Shown: piece after piece, positions 24,155 through 32,821 of the stretch
Position numbering within the stretch: position 1 is the stretch's first letter
Layout: the number at the start of each line of letters is the position of its first letter
Assembly (NCBI GenBank): GCA_017557525.1
Contig: JAFYYN010000004.1
Location: forward strand, 1-59,725
From: Lachnospiraceae bacterium
Lineage (GTDB): Bacteria; Bacillota; Clostridia; Lachnospirales; Lachnospiraceae
Reading direction: 5' to 3'
Length of the DNA: 59,725 nt
Notes under the pieces: generated by a model
Database searches by the model: none
Seen by the model: only the letters and a program-made list of their open reading frames with translations
What the model was told of the DNA's origin: nothing
Made by a program: the position numbers and the translations under genes

Positions 24155-25273
24155 ATGGAAAAAGAAGTGCTGATATTGGCAATAGAATCATCATGCGACG
24201 AGACTGCAGCAGCAGTTGTAAAAAACGGCCGTGAAGTCCTGTCAAATACCATTTATTCGCAGATTGACCTGCATACCCTATACGGTGGAGTAGTACCTGA
24301 AATAGCTTCCAGAAAGCATATTGAAAAGATCAATCAGGTGATTAAAACTTCCTTAAAGGAAGCAGGAGTGACCTTAGATGATATTGACGCGATAGGAGTA
24401 ACCTACGGTCCGGGACTTGTGGGAGCACTGCTCGTAGGAGTGGCAGAGGCAAAGGCTATAGCTTACGCTTCAGGCAAGCCGCTAGTAGGGGTACACCATA
24501 TAGAGGGACACATAGCAGCAAACTATGTAGAGCACAAGGACTTAGAGCCGCCGTATCTGTGTTTGGTAGTTTCCGGCGGGCATACACATCTGGTAAAGGT
24601 AAACAGTTACGCCGAGTACGAGATAATAGGTAGGACTCACGATGATGCAGCGGGCGAAGCCTTTGATAAGGTAGCTCGTGCGATAGGTCTGGGGTATCCC
24701 GGCGGTCCTAAGGTGGACAAGGTTTCAAAGACCGGCAGGAAGGATATTTTAGCATTCCCCAGAGCAAACATCGAGGGATGTCCGTACGATTTCAGCTTTA
24801 GCGGTTTAAAATCTGCAGTACTTAATTATCTTAATTCCTGTAAGATGAAACAGACTGTAGGTAATAATTTAAATACAGACAACGAAAGACAAATCAAGCA
24901 TAGCGTGTATGAAACTGTATTCTCCGGAGACGACTTAATAGACCCTGAGCAGGGAGTGACCGTTGCTGATGTAGCAGCTTCATTCCAGGCTGCAGTAGTA
25001 GACGCATTGGTTTCAAAAACCATGGCAGCAGCTAAAGACTTAGGTTATACCAAGATTGCCATGGCAGGTGGCGTAGCTTCGAATTCCGCACTTAGAGCAG
25101 GGATGAAGGAAGCATGTGAGAAAGCCGGGTATTCATTATATTATCCATCACCGATTCTCTGTACCGATAACGCTGCAATGATAGGCTGTGCCGCATATTA
25201 TGAGTACATTGCCGGTACAAGACATGGATTTGACTTAAATGCAGTTCCTAATTTGAAATTGGGAGAAAGATAA
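24155..25273 (+). CDS. tsaD: tRNA N6-adenosine threonylcarbamoyltransferase TsaD
   Basis: 372 residues. [19 protein letters not shown], the metal-binding [11 protein letters not shown], then [11 protein letters not shown] and [13 protein letters not shown] are all diagnostic of TsaD (Kae1/YgjD). It transfers threonylcarbamoyl from the AMP adduct to A37 of tRNA. It is about 30 residues longer than usual because of an insert after LKSAVLNYL (residues about 228-265, rich in polar residues). Catalytic motifs flanking the insert are intact. It closes the tsaE-tsaB-rimI-rnz-tsaD cluster. Confidence 0.96.
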   Translation: MEKEVLILAIESSCDETAAAVVKNGREVLSNTIYSQIDLHTLYGGVVPEIASRKHIEKINQVIKTSLKEAGVTLDDIDAIGVTYGPGLVGALLVGVAEAKAIAYASGKPLVGVHHIEGHIAANYVEHKDLEPPYLCLVVSGGHTHLVKVNSYAEYEIIGRTHDDAAGEAFDKVARAIGLGYPGGPKVDKVSKTGRKDILAFPRANIEGCPYDFSFSGLKSAVLNYLNSCKMKQTVGNNLNTDNERQIKHSVYETVFSGDDLIDPEQGVTVADVAASFQAAVVDALVSKTMAAAKDLGYTKIAMAGGVASNSALRAGMKEACEKAGYSLYYPSPILCTDNAAMIGCAAYYEYIAGTRHGFDLNAVPNLKLGER

Positions 25274-25333
25274 CTGCTTAAAAAACGGATGATTAATTTC
25301 ATCATAAAAATTCATAGAAGGGAGGTGTGTCAG

Positions 25334-26065
25334 GTGATAAGATTCAATACCACAAACTATGGGAGCCTGTTTGGGTACAGTGGATCCAGTTCAAGTAATT
25401 ATACAAATACTCTTTACAGCAATCTTTCCCAGTTATCAAGCGTGAAAAGCGGAGCTTATTCAAAAGCCTTAAAGGCTTTATACAGTAAGAACAGCGATAC
25501 CAGCACTTCTTCAGTATTGAAGAACTCAAATATTAAGTATACTGTTGATTCTGAACTTTCAGGCGTGAAAAGGGAAAGCGGAGAGCTTGCTGAAGCTGCC
25601 AAGAAATTGAGCAGTACCGGCAAGAATGACCTGTTTGCAAATAAAGATAAGTATGATTCGGATGCTGCTTATAAGGCTGTAAGTGATCTGGTTTCAAATT
25701 ACAATGAAACTGTTTCAGCGGCTGATAAAGCAGGCAATTCTGCCATTGATAATGCTGTTTCCAGTATGGCAAGGATGACCGGTATCATGGGCAAGAGCCT
25801 GTCGAAGGCCGGGATTACTGTTGGTGTTGACGGAAAGATGTCTGTGGACGAGGAAGCCTTTAAAAAGGCTGACATGAACACAGTCAAGGATCTTTTCGGA
25901 AACAATGGGTATTTTGGTAAGTCGATAGCTTCATCTGCCCAGAGAATTGAATCCATTGCCGGACAGCAGGAATTGAAAAATTCAGGCAACCAAAACTTCT
26001 ACGGTAAGAATGGTTCGTACTATGGAATCTACGATACGGGATACCTGTTTGACGGGCTGTTCTGA
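25334..26065 (+). CDS. FliD C-terminal-like protein, not obviously flagellar
   Basis: 243 residues from a GTG start with SD GGGAGGTG. Upstream in-frame codons to 25289 lack an SD. The N-terminal third is rich in Ser, Tyr and Asn (GYSGSSSSNYTN). The C-terminal half contains AIDNAVSSMARMTGIMGKSL, then AGITVGVDGKMSVDEEAFKK and VKDLFG. This is the pattern of the FliD/HAP2 C-terminal domain (start of domain, beta turn with a Gly-Lys-hydrophobic pattern, then the last helix). No other flagellar gene is nearby. It may be a surface or structural protein. Function is inferred only from this resemblance. Confidence 0.55.
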   Translation: MIRFNTTNYGSLFGYSGSSSSNYTNTLYSNLSQLSSVKSGAYSKALKALYSKNSDTSTSSVLKNSNIKYTVDSELSGVKRESGELAEAAKKLSSTGKNDLFANKDKYDSDAAYKAVSDLVSNYNETVSAADKAGNSAIDNAVSSMARMTGIMGKSLSKAGITVGVDGKMSVDEEAFKKADMNTVKDLFGNNGYFGKSIASSAQRIESIAGQQELKNSGNQNFYGKNGSYYGIYDTGYLFDGLF

Positions 26066-26090
26066 TGCCGATTGATCTTTGTGGTCAAAT

Positions 26091-26166
26091 GCACAGGGGA
26101 CAGTAAACGCAGTTTAGGGGGAAGACCTTAGATGTGACGTTGCTGTCCTTTGTGCTTTATTTTTTG
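26091..26166 (+). terminator. Long-arm terminator-like structure
   Basis: GCACAGGGGACAG (26091-26103) pairs with CTGTCCTTTGTGC (26143-26155) across about 39 bases, followed by TTTATTTTTT. The large loop suggests a composite repeat; the arms resemble half of a family-B palindrome. Confidence 0.6.
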
Positions 26167-26307
26167 ACATAAAATTATGAAAGTAAAAGAGTAAATAAGG
26201 GCAAAATAATTAATTGAACAAAAAAGTATAGAATATGAAAATGATTTATGATAAAATAAGACTAATAAGTTTTATATAGGTGAAATTTAATTGAGGAGAT
26301 ATGTAAC

Positions 26308-27069
26308 ATGCAGGACAGGTTTTCGGCAATCATAGTTGCGGCCGGTACAGGCAGACGTATGAACAGTTCAGTGAAAAAACAGTATATGGAGATTGCAGGA
26401 GCCCCTGTGCTTTACCATACATTAACAGCCTTTGAAAAGAGTGATGTAGATGAGATAGTTATAGTTACGGGCGAAGATGAGATACCTTATGTCAGAGAGC
26501 AGATAGTTGAAAACTACTGTTTAAAAAAGGTTGTAGCCATCTGTGCAGGCGGTAAGGAACGCTGTGACTCGGTATATGAGGGAATTAAGCAGGTAATAAG
26601 GAGACAGGAGAATACCGGACAAAATGATTTAAATGATTATGTTTTGATCCATGACGGAGTACGCCCCCTGATAACTCCTGAATTGATTAACTCTTGTATC
26701 AATAAAGTAAAGGAGTTTGATGCGGTGGTTCCGGGGGTACCTGAAAAGGATACGGTGAAGGAAGTCGGCTCTGACATGGAAGTAACGGGTACACCTGACC
26801 GGAAAAAGCTTTATAGGGTGCAGACTCCGCAATGTTTTAAACTGGCACTAATAAATGAGGCTTTTGAAAAGTACAATTCCGAAAAAGACCATAACGTGTC
26901 AAGTGAGTCAGTGGCAATCACAGATGATGCCATGCTTGTTGAGAAATACACCGGACATAGGGTAAAGATAATAGAAGGGGATTACAGAAATATCAAGATA
27001 ACAACACCTGAAGATATAGGAATGGCAGAGTACTTCTTAAAGAAGAGTGTAAGAGAGAATAGTAATTAA
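26308..27069 (+). CDS. ispD: 2-C-methyl-D-erythritol 4-phosphate cytidylyltransferase
   Basis: 253 residues. N-terminal nucleotide-binding loop IIVAAGTGRRMNSSVKKQYME, then VLIHDGVRPLITPEL and VQTPQCFKLALINEAF, ending VKIIEGDYRNIKITTPEDIGMAE. IspD makes CDP-methylerythritol in the non-mevalonate isoprenoid pathway. A slightly extended middle (ICAGGKERCDSVYEGIKQVIR) is normal for Firmicutes. SD GAGGAG. It has no neighbours from the same pathway; ispF is not in the window. TarI-type enzymes share the fold, but no teichoic-acid gene is nearby. Confidence 0.9.
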   Translation: MQDRFSAIIVAAGTGRRMNSSVKKQYMEIAGAPVLYHTLTAFEKSDVDEIVIVTGEDEIPYVREQIVENYCLKKVVAICAGGKERCDSVYEGIKQVIRRQENTGQNDLNDYVLIHDGVRPLITPELINSCINKVKEFDAVVPGVPEKDTVKEVGSDMEVTGTPDRKKLYRVQTPQCFKLALINEAFEKYNSEKDHNVSSESVAITDDAMLVEKYTGHRVKIIEGDYRNIKITTPEDIGMAEYFLKKSVRENSN

Positions 27070-27145
27070 CGCGTAAATGAAAAAAATTAACACCCTCAAA
27101 TGGTGTAAGATATAGATTAATTTCTAAAATGGAGAAGAGAAGAAA

Positions 27146-29374
27146 ATGGCAGACAAGGAAATTTATTCAAAATTTGAACTGGGCGATATGCTCGTAGTTT
27201 TTATAAAGGATAACAGAAGCGGTAGCGTGGGCTACACCCTCTTGCCTAAGGGCTTTGATGACAGAATAGAGCTTGACGGGTGGTGGAGTGTGGAACCGGC
27301 AGTTCAATGTAAGTTTGTGGGCGATAACTATCCGGATGGGTTTATACATGGTCACTCCATGAAGAACAGTCAGTCAACAAATGATATGAAGTTTGTCGGG
27401 CAGAGGTTTGAAAATGCCGGTAAGAAGGAAGAATTATTTAGGATAATCACAGAATATGAAAGAAACTCTGTGAATATTTCTTCGGTAATTGAATACAATC
27501 TTGGAAGCAAATACATAAAAACTTATAGTGTTTTTGAGAATGGTTCAAAGAAAAAGCAGATGCTGGAGATGGCTTCATCCTTCAATATATGTTCATTCCC
27601 CTGTGCTGGGAAAGGTCTAAGGCAGAAAGATCTTGTGCTCCATCGATTAAAGAGTAAGTGGAGCATGGAAGGCAAGCTTGAAAGCAGGGCATTCCTCGAT
27701 ATGGAGCTTGAACCTGCCTGGTTACGTATAGGTGCAAACAGCGAGAGATTCGGTGAGGTTGGCTCTATGCCTGTCAGGCGCTACTTTCCTTGGATGGTGG
27801 TGACTGACCTGGGAGAGATAAGTTTGGAAAGTGTAAAACAGAAGGACAAAAATGGTCAGACCGGGGCAACTAGAAAATTAAAAGGGTATTCTATAGGAGC
27901 TCAGCTCTATATAAATTCTTCCTGGCAAATGGAGGTTTATAACAGGGATGAGAAGAACTCCATTTCAGGCGGTATAGCAGACAGGGAGTTTGGACATTGG
28001 ACCAAAGAGTTAAAATATAAGGAAAAGTTTATTACGCCTGAAGCAATTCTTACAGTATGCAGGAACAGTTCCGGAAGAACTTCCGATATGATGCAGAAAA
28101 CCATAGATGAGGTCAGCTTCCGTATAACAAGTGCACAGCTTGTCAATCTCGAAAATGTTCCTGAGTCAGAAAAGGAACTTCCGATTATCTTTAATGAGTA
28201 TTGTACCAGCTGGGGTAATCCTGATGAAAAGGAGATGGAATCCATAGCCGAGCGTCTTAGGGGACACGGTATAAAGTACTGTGTAATTGATGCGGGCTGG
28301 CATGTGAAGGATGGTAACGACTGGTCAGATATTGGAGACTGGATCACAAACAAAAAGAAATTTCCCGGCGGACTAAAGAAAACTGCCGACAAGATCCGGG
28401 AGTGCGGCATGATACCCGGGCTCTGGTATGAAATGGAGGTTGTAGGTAAGGATTCTGAAATGTTCAAGAAAGAGGATATGCTCTTAAAACGTGACGGCAT
28501 CCCGATACAGACAATGTTTAGGCGTTTCCTGGATATGAGAAAGCCTGAGGTAATTGATTACCTTACCGAGCGTGTGATAAAGAACCTTAAAGACAATGGT
28601 TTCGATTACCTAAAGGTAGATTATAACGATAATTTAGGTATTGGCTGTGACGGTGCAGAGTCTCTTGGTGAAGGCATGAGACAGAGCCTTGTGGCTTCAA
28701 GAGATTTCTTTAAGAAGATAAGAAAAGATATACCTGATATAGTAATAGAAAACTGCTCATCAGGTGGACATAGGCTTGAGCCTTCCATGCAGGCGGTGAC
28801 CTCTATGGCTTCGTTCTCGGATGCACATGAGTGGCAGGCAATACCGGTAGTGGCGGCTAATGTGACCCGTGCAATCCTTCCGGCTCAGAGCCAGATATGG
28901 GCGGTACTTCGTGCTAAGGATGACGAAAAGCGCCTATACTATTCTCTTTCGAATACTTTCCTTGGCAGGATGTGCCTGTCAGGAGATATGAGCACCATTT
29001 CAAAGAAGCAGTGGAAGATTGTGGATGAAGCCATTGCCTTCTATAAGAAATGTGCACCCGTGATAAAGAACGGCAGAAATTACCGTTTCGGACCTTACCA
29101 GAACAGCTACAATGACCTAAAGGGCTGGCAGGCGGTGGTAAGAGTTTCAGAAGATGGTAAAAGTCTTGTTGCAGTAGTTAATACCTTTGCCATGAATGGG
29201 GAGACAAGTGTAGAATTTAAGCTGCCAAGTATTGCTGGATTGAAGAAACAGGGCACAGCTCTCACAAAGAGCCTGGATAGTTTTAAACGTAACGGTATAA
29301 AAGTTGACATAACAAAGGGGAAAGTGGTCATAACCAATCTTTCGGATTATGATGGGCTGGTTTTGAAACTATAA
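27146..29374 (+). CDS. Alpha-galactosidase-like glycoside hydrolase, GH36 (clan GH-D)
   Basis: 742 residues without a signal peptide, so intracellular. An N-terminal beta-sandwich (about 1-330) precedes a barrel: YCVIDAGWHV, GDWITNKKKFPGGLKKTADKI, then YLKVDYNDN with the likely nucleophile Asp492. VIENCSSGGHRLEP and SFSDAHEWQAIP follow, with Asp559 as likely acid/base. A C-terminal beta domain closes the chain. It should release alpha-galactosyl residues from raffinose-type oligosaccharides. The two catalytic loops differ from the common KWD and SDxTD forms, so a related alpha-glycosidic substrate is possible. SD GGAGAAGAG. Confidence 0.82.
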   Translation: MADKEIYSKFELGDMLVVFIKDNRSGSVGYTLLPKGFDDRIELDGWWSVEPAVQCKFVGDNYPDGFIHGHSMKNSQSTNDMKFVGQRFENAGKKEELFRIITEYERNSVNISSVIEYNLGSKYIKTYSVFENGSKKKQMLEMASSFNICSFPCAGKGLRQKDLVLHRLKSKWSMEGKLESRAFLDMELEPAWLRIGANSERFGEVGSMPVRRYFPWMVVTDLGEISLESVKQKDKNGQTGATRKLKGYSIGAQLYINSSWQMEVYNRDEKNSISGGIADREFGHWTKELKYKEKFITPEAILTVCRNSSGRTSDMMQKTIDEVSFRITSAQLVNLENVPESEKELPIIFNEYCTSWGNPDEKEMESIAERLRGHGIKYCVIDAGWHVKDGNDWSDIGDWITNKKKFPGGLKKTADKIRECGMIPGLWYEMEVVGKDSEMFKKEDMLLKRDGIPIQTMFRRFLDMRKPEVIDYLTERVIKNLKDNGFDYLKVDYNDNLGIGCDGAESLGEGMRQSLVASRDFFKKIRKDIPDIVIENCSSGGHRLEPSMQAVTSMASFSDAHEWQAIPVVAANVTRAILPAQSQIWAVLRAKDDEKRLYYSLSNTFLGRMCLSGDMSTISKKQWKIVDEAIAFYKKCAPVIKNGRNYRFGPYQNSYNDLKGWQAVVRVSEDGKSLVAVVNTFAMNGETSVEFKLPSIAGLKKQGTALTKSLDSFKRNGIKVDITKGKVVITNLSDYDGLVLKL

Positions 29375-29444
29375 CGAAGTTATTTTAAGCCTATAGAAAA
29401 CAAAGCATAATGATTAATAGGTGAATATTGTTAAAAAAGTACAA

Positions 29445-29497
29445 AAAAGCAGGCAAAAATTTCCATAAAATTGGGAAAAAGACGCTTGCTTTTTTTT
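29445..29497 (+). terminator. Terminator after the GH36 gene
   Basis: AAAAAGCAGGC (from 29445) and GCTTGCTTTTTTTT (29484-29497) form an A/T-flanked stem with a roughly 30-base interior. Confidence 0.65.
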
Positions 29498-29514
29498 ATG
29501 GTCTGTGGTATAGT
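29486..29514 (+). promoter_or_regulatory. Promoter of the ACT-hom genes
   Basis: TTGCTT (29486-29491), a 17-base spacer and TATAGT (29509-29514), overlapping the terminator arm just before it. Confidence 0.55.
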
Positions 29515-29564
29515 ATCCACGTTGAACGGACAAATGTATTTACAACACACACAGATAAAACATT

Positions 29565-30008
29565 ATGAATGAAAAAGATAAATATTTTTTAGTAAAAGAA
29601 AAGGCGGTACCTGAGGTACTTCTTAAGGTTATAGAGGCAAAGCGGCTGCTTGATTCGGGAAAGGCTATAACTGTTCAGGAGGCTACCGAACAGCTCGGGA
29701 TCAGCAGGAGTTCATTTTATAAGTATAAGGATGACATATTCCCGTTCCATGAGAATAGCCGTGGAAAAACAATAAATATTATGCTTCTTTTGGATGACGA
29801 GCCCGGTCTGCTCTCAAATGTTTTAAATGAGATAGCAAAATGCAGGGCAAACATACTTACAATACACCAGACAATCCCAATCGGAGGTATTGCCTCAGTA
29901 ACCGTAGGTATGGAGATCAGACCTGAAACAAAGGAAGTAAATGATATTATCACTGCTATTGAGGGTATCCGCGGGATTAATTCGCTGAAGATTTTAGGAC
30001 GTGAGTGA
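29565..30008 (+). CDS. ACT domain protein of the PheB/UPF0735 family
   Basis: 147 residues. The N-terminal part (residues 10-60, EVLLKVIEAKRLLDSGKAIT then ATEQLGISRSSFYKYKDDIF) looks like a helix-turn-helix. The C-terminal ACT domain (INIMLLLDDEPGLLSNVLNE, IHQTIPIGGIASVTVGMEI) would bind an amino acid. Members usually lie just before hom, as here, and are thought to regulate aspartate-family synthesis. No good Shine-Dalgarno precedes the ATG. Confidence 0.85.
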   Translation: MNEKDKYFLVKEKAVPEVLLKVIEAKRLLDSGKAITVQEATEQLGISRSSFYKYKDDIFPFHENSRGKTINIMLLLDDEPGLLSNVLNEIAKCRANILTIHQTIPIGGIASVTVGMEIRPETKEVNDIITAIEGIRGINSLKILGRE

Positions 30009-30039
30009 TAGCAGCTCATAGTTTAAGGATGCCAATAAA

Positions 30040-30091
30040 CACCTCATCAGTCAGCCTTCGGCTGACAGCTTCGCCACGAGGGGAAGCCTTT
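30040..30091. repeat. Dispersed repeat, family A
   Basis: It begins CACCTCATCAG, contains a perfect hairpin GTCAGCC-TTC-GGCTGAC and ends CGAGGGGAAGCCTT. It matches 57944-57996 at both ends. The SD of hom follows about 10 bases later. Confidence 0.72.
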
Positions 30092-30112
30092 AACATAAAA
30101 AAGGAGAAAGCC

Positions 30113-31312
30113 ATGAAGATAGCGATATTTGGGTTCGGAACGGTAGGGTCCGGAGTATATGATGTTATAAAGATGAACAGCGATATCATCGCGAAGCGTG
30201 CAGGAAAGCCTATTGAGATAAAGTATGTACTTGATCTGCGTGATTTCCCCGGCAACCCTGTACAGGAGGTTCTTGTACATGACGTAGACACAATCTTAAA
30301 CGATCCTGAGGTTAAGATCATTGCCGAGGTTATGGGCGGTATTAATCCTGCATATGATTATACAAAGAGAGCGCTTTCACTTGGAAAGTCCGTATGTACC
30401 TCAAACAAAGAGCTGGTTGCTGCTCATGGTGCTGAACTTATTGAGCTTGCAAAACAGCATAATTGCGATTACTACTTTGAGGCAAGCGTTGGCGGTGGTA
30501 TCCCAATTATCAGGTCTTTATGCGACTGCCTGGTAGGAGATGACATTTTAGAGATAAAGGGTATTGTTAACGGTACAACTAATTACATTCTTACCCGTAT
30601 GGGAGAGGATGGGCTGGACTTCAATGTAGCACTTAAGGAGGCTCAGGATAATGGTTATGCTGAGAGAAATCCTGCAGCTGATATAGAGGGAACAGATGCA
30701 CAGAGAAAGGCTGCAATCCTTGCGTCTTTAGCAGCAGGAGCCCAGGTTGATTGTGATGACATTCCTACGGAAGGAATAGTAAACATAACTGCAGAGGATA
30801 TTGCCTGCGCAAAGAGCCTAGGCGCAAAGATAAAGCTTCTTGCAAGTATCCGCAGGGATGACGAGAAGGTATCTGCTATGGTAGCTCCTTTCCTCGTATT
30901 TGAGAACTGCCAGCTTTATCATGTAAATAATGTATTTAACGGTATTTTAGTCACAGGAAATGCTACGGGAGATGTTATGTTCTACGGCAAGGGAGCAGGA
31001 AAGCTTCCAACAGCCGGAGCGGTTGCAGGCGATATTATTGAGGCTGCAAAATATTATGGACTTCCCTCAGATATTATTTGGAGCAGGGAAAAGGCTCATA
31101 TGTCTGAACAGGGAAGCGGTGTTCAGAGATTCTATGTTCGCGTAAGTGATAAAACAGCGATGGAGGCAAGAAAGGCTCTTGGAGTTACTGCTGAAAGCGC
31201 AAGCTCTAAGGCAGGCGAGGTTGCATTCCTTACCGAAGCTATGAGCGAGAATGATTTCCTGAGCAAGATAAAGAATCTTGAGGTTTTGAGCAAGATCCGT
31301 GTGTACGACTGA
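30113..31312 (+). CDS. hom: Homoserine dehydrogenase
   Basis: 399 residues. The NAD(P)-binding Rossmann loop IAIFGFGTVGSGVYD is at the N-terminus, then VIAEVMGGINPAYDY-like, CTSNKELVAAHG, and the catalytic stretch EASVGGGIPIIRSL with KGIVNGTTNYILTRM, then YAERNPAADIEGTDAQRKAAIL. It reduces aspartate semialdehyde to homoserine for threonine and methionine. No C-terminal ACT domain is present; the separate ACT gene upstream may supply feedback sensing. Start at 30113 has AAGGAGAAAG. Further upstream the frame only runs through a repeat. Confidence 0.96.
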   Translation: MKIAIFGFGTVGSGVYDVIKMNSDIIAKRAGKPIEIKYVLDLRDFPGNPVQEVLVHDVDTILNDPEVKIIAEVMGGINPAYDYTKRALSLGKSVCTSNKELVAAHGAELIELAKQHNCDYYFEASVGGGIPIIRSLCDCLVGDDILEIKGIVNGTTNYILTRMGEDGLDFNVALKEAQDNGYAERNPAADIEGTDAQRKAAILASLAAGAQVDCDDIPTEGIVNITAEDIACAKSLGAKIKLLASIRRDDEKVSAMVAPFLVFENCQLYHVNNVFNGILVTGNATGDVMFYGKGAGKLPTAGAVAGDIIEAAKYYGLPSDIIWSREKAHMSEQGSGVQRFYVRVSDKTAMEARKALGVTAESASSKAGEVAFLTEAMSENDFLSKIKNLEVLSKIRVYD

Positions 31313-31313
31313 A

Positions 31314-31340
31314 AGTCAATCATGGGTTGATCGACAGGTG
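31314..31340. repeat. Possible family-B remnant before lysC
   Basis: GTCAATCATGGGTTGATCGAC keeps the first arm of the 30-bp palindrome (GTCAATCAT) and a shortened second arm. Too degenerate to be certain. Confidence 0.35.
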
Positions 31341-31368
31341 ATCGGCCAGAAAATAGAGGAGTAAAGAA

Positions 31369-32580
31369 ATGTTAGTAGTAAAAAAATTTGGCGGGTCATC
31401 CGTCGCAAACAAGGAAAGAATCTACAATGTAGCCAACCGCTGTATCGAAGATTACAAGGCAGGCAATGATGTTGTAGTAGTTCTTTCTGCAATGGGAAAG
31501 ACAACAAATGAGCTTATTGCCAAGGCAAAGGATATCAATCCTAAGCCCCCCAAGCGTGAACTCGACATGCTTGTAAGCGTAGGAGAGCAGATTTCCGTAT
31601 CTCTTATGTGTATGGCTATGGCAGAGCTCGGAGTTCCGGCAGTATCACTTAATGCATTTCAGGTAGTTATGCATACTACCAGTGATTACACAAATGCAAG
31701 ACTGACTTCTATTGATTCCGAGAGGATCAGAGCAGAGCTTGAGCAGAGAAAAATCGTTGTGATCACAGGCTTCCAGGGACTTGATAAGTACAATAACGTA
31801 ACAACCCTCGGACGTGGCGGTTCAGATACAACTGCAGTAGCTTTGGCAGCAGCTTTAAGAGCTGACAAATGCGAGATCTATACCGATGTTGACGGTGTAT
31901 ATACCGCAGATCCCCGTATCGTTCCCGATGCAAAAAAACTTGATGAAATAACCTATGATGAGATGTTAGAGCTTGCGACACTTGGTGCCGGAGTACTTCA
32001 TAACAGATCAGTAGAACTTGGAAAAAAATACGGCGTACAGATAGTGGTACGTTCAAGCTTAAATACAAACGAAGGTACAGTAGTAAAGGAGAATGCTAAA
32101 ATGGAAAAAATGCTCATCAGCGGCGTTGCATGCGACAAGAAACCGGCCAGAATAGCCGTTATAGGATTACAGGATCAGCCCGGTGTGGCTTTCAAACTTT
32201 TTAATCATCTTGCAAATCATGGTATCAATGTTGATATCATCCTTCAGTCAATCGGCAGGGATGGCACAAAGGATATCAGCTTTACAGTTGATGAGGACAA
32301 GGTTGATGATGCTATCGAGGTAATGGAGAATCATAGAAAGACCAGCCTTATCTGCGACAAGATCGATGTTGACAGGAATGTTGCAAAGGTCAGCGTAGTA
32401 GGCGCAGGTATGGTTACCAATGCCGGTGTTGCAGCTAAGATGTTCGAGGCTCTTTATGATGCAGGCATCAACATCAAGATGATCTCTACTTCCGAGATTA
32501 AGATCAGCGTTCTTATCGACCAGGAGTACGCAGATCAAGCTACAAAGGCTATACATGACAAGTTCATTAAGTCTAACTGA
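31369..32580 (+). CDS. lysC: Aspartate kinase
   Basis: 403 residues. VVKKFGGSSVANKERI at the N-terminus and VVLSAMGKTTNELI, then TLGRGGSDTTAVALAAAL and YTDVDGVYTADPR form the kinase domain (1-245). Two C-terminal ACT modules follow (ISGVACDKKPARIAVIGL, then VAKVSVVGAGMVTNAG, both with the typical beta-alpha-beta pattern). It phosphorylates aspartate at the entrance to lysine, threonine and methionine synthesis and should be feedback-inhibited through the ACT domains. SD GAGGAG. It is 56 bases after hom, so probably the same transcript. Confidence 0.96.
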   Translation: MLVVKKFGGSSVANKERIYNVANRCIEDYKAGNDVVVVLSAMGKTTNELIAKAKDINPKPPKRELDMLVSVGEQISVSLMCMAMAELGVPAVSLNAFQVVMHTTSDYTNARLTSIDSERIRAELEQRKIVVITGFQGLDKYNNVTTLGRGGSDTTAVALAAALRADKCEIYTDVDGVYTADPRIVPDAKKLDEITYDEMLELATLGAGVLHNRSVELGKKYGVQIVVRSSLNTNEGTVVKENAKMEKMLISGVACDKKPARIAVIGLQDQPGVAFKLFNHLANHGINVDIILQSIGRDGTKDISFTVDEDKVDDAIEVMENHRKTSLICDKIDVDRNVAKVSVVGAGMVTNAGVAAKMFEALYDAGINIKMISTSEIKISVLIDQEYADQATKAIHDKFIKSN

Positions 32581-32604
32581 TAGCAATTTTATATGAAATT
32601 TTTG

Positions 32605-32631
32605 GCAGGGTGCGGTAACCCTGCTTTTTTT
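32605..32631 (+). terminator. Terminator after lysC
   Basis: GCAGGGT (32605-32611) and ACCCTGC (32618-32624) with a 6-nt loop, followed by T7. It ends the ACT-hom-lysC unit. Confidence 0.92.
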
Positions 32632-32753
32632 GATTTAACACTTTAGTCAAGGAAATGCTGCCGATTTGACACAATGACACTTTCTTGGGTTATGTTATGG
32701 GATAAATGTTATTTTATAGGCACTGAACGCCATATTTGTGGTGAAAAAATAAG

Positions 32754-32782
32754 TTGTAAGAATCCGCTATATGTGGTATTAT
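32754..32782 (+). promoter_or_regulatory. Promoter of the GH13 gene
   Basis: TTGTAA (32754-32759), 17 bases, TATTAT (32777-32782) preceded by TGTGG. It lies 40 bases before the start codon. Confidence 0.65.
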
Positions 32783-32821
32783 ATATAGATAGGGTTAGAA
32801 AAAAGGGCGGTAAGAAGTAAT

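Noticed and set aside
31313-31368. Lysine riboswitch or T-box before lysC/hom
   Set aside because: The gaps (56 bases before lysC, about 100 before hom) are too short and lack the conserved L-box or T-box sequences.
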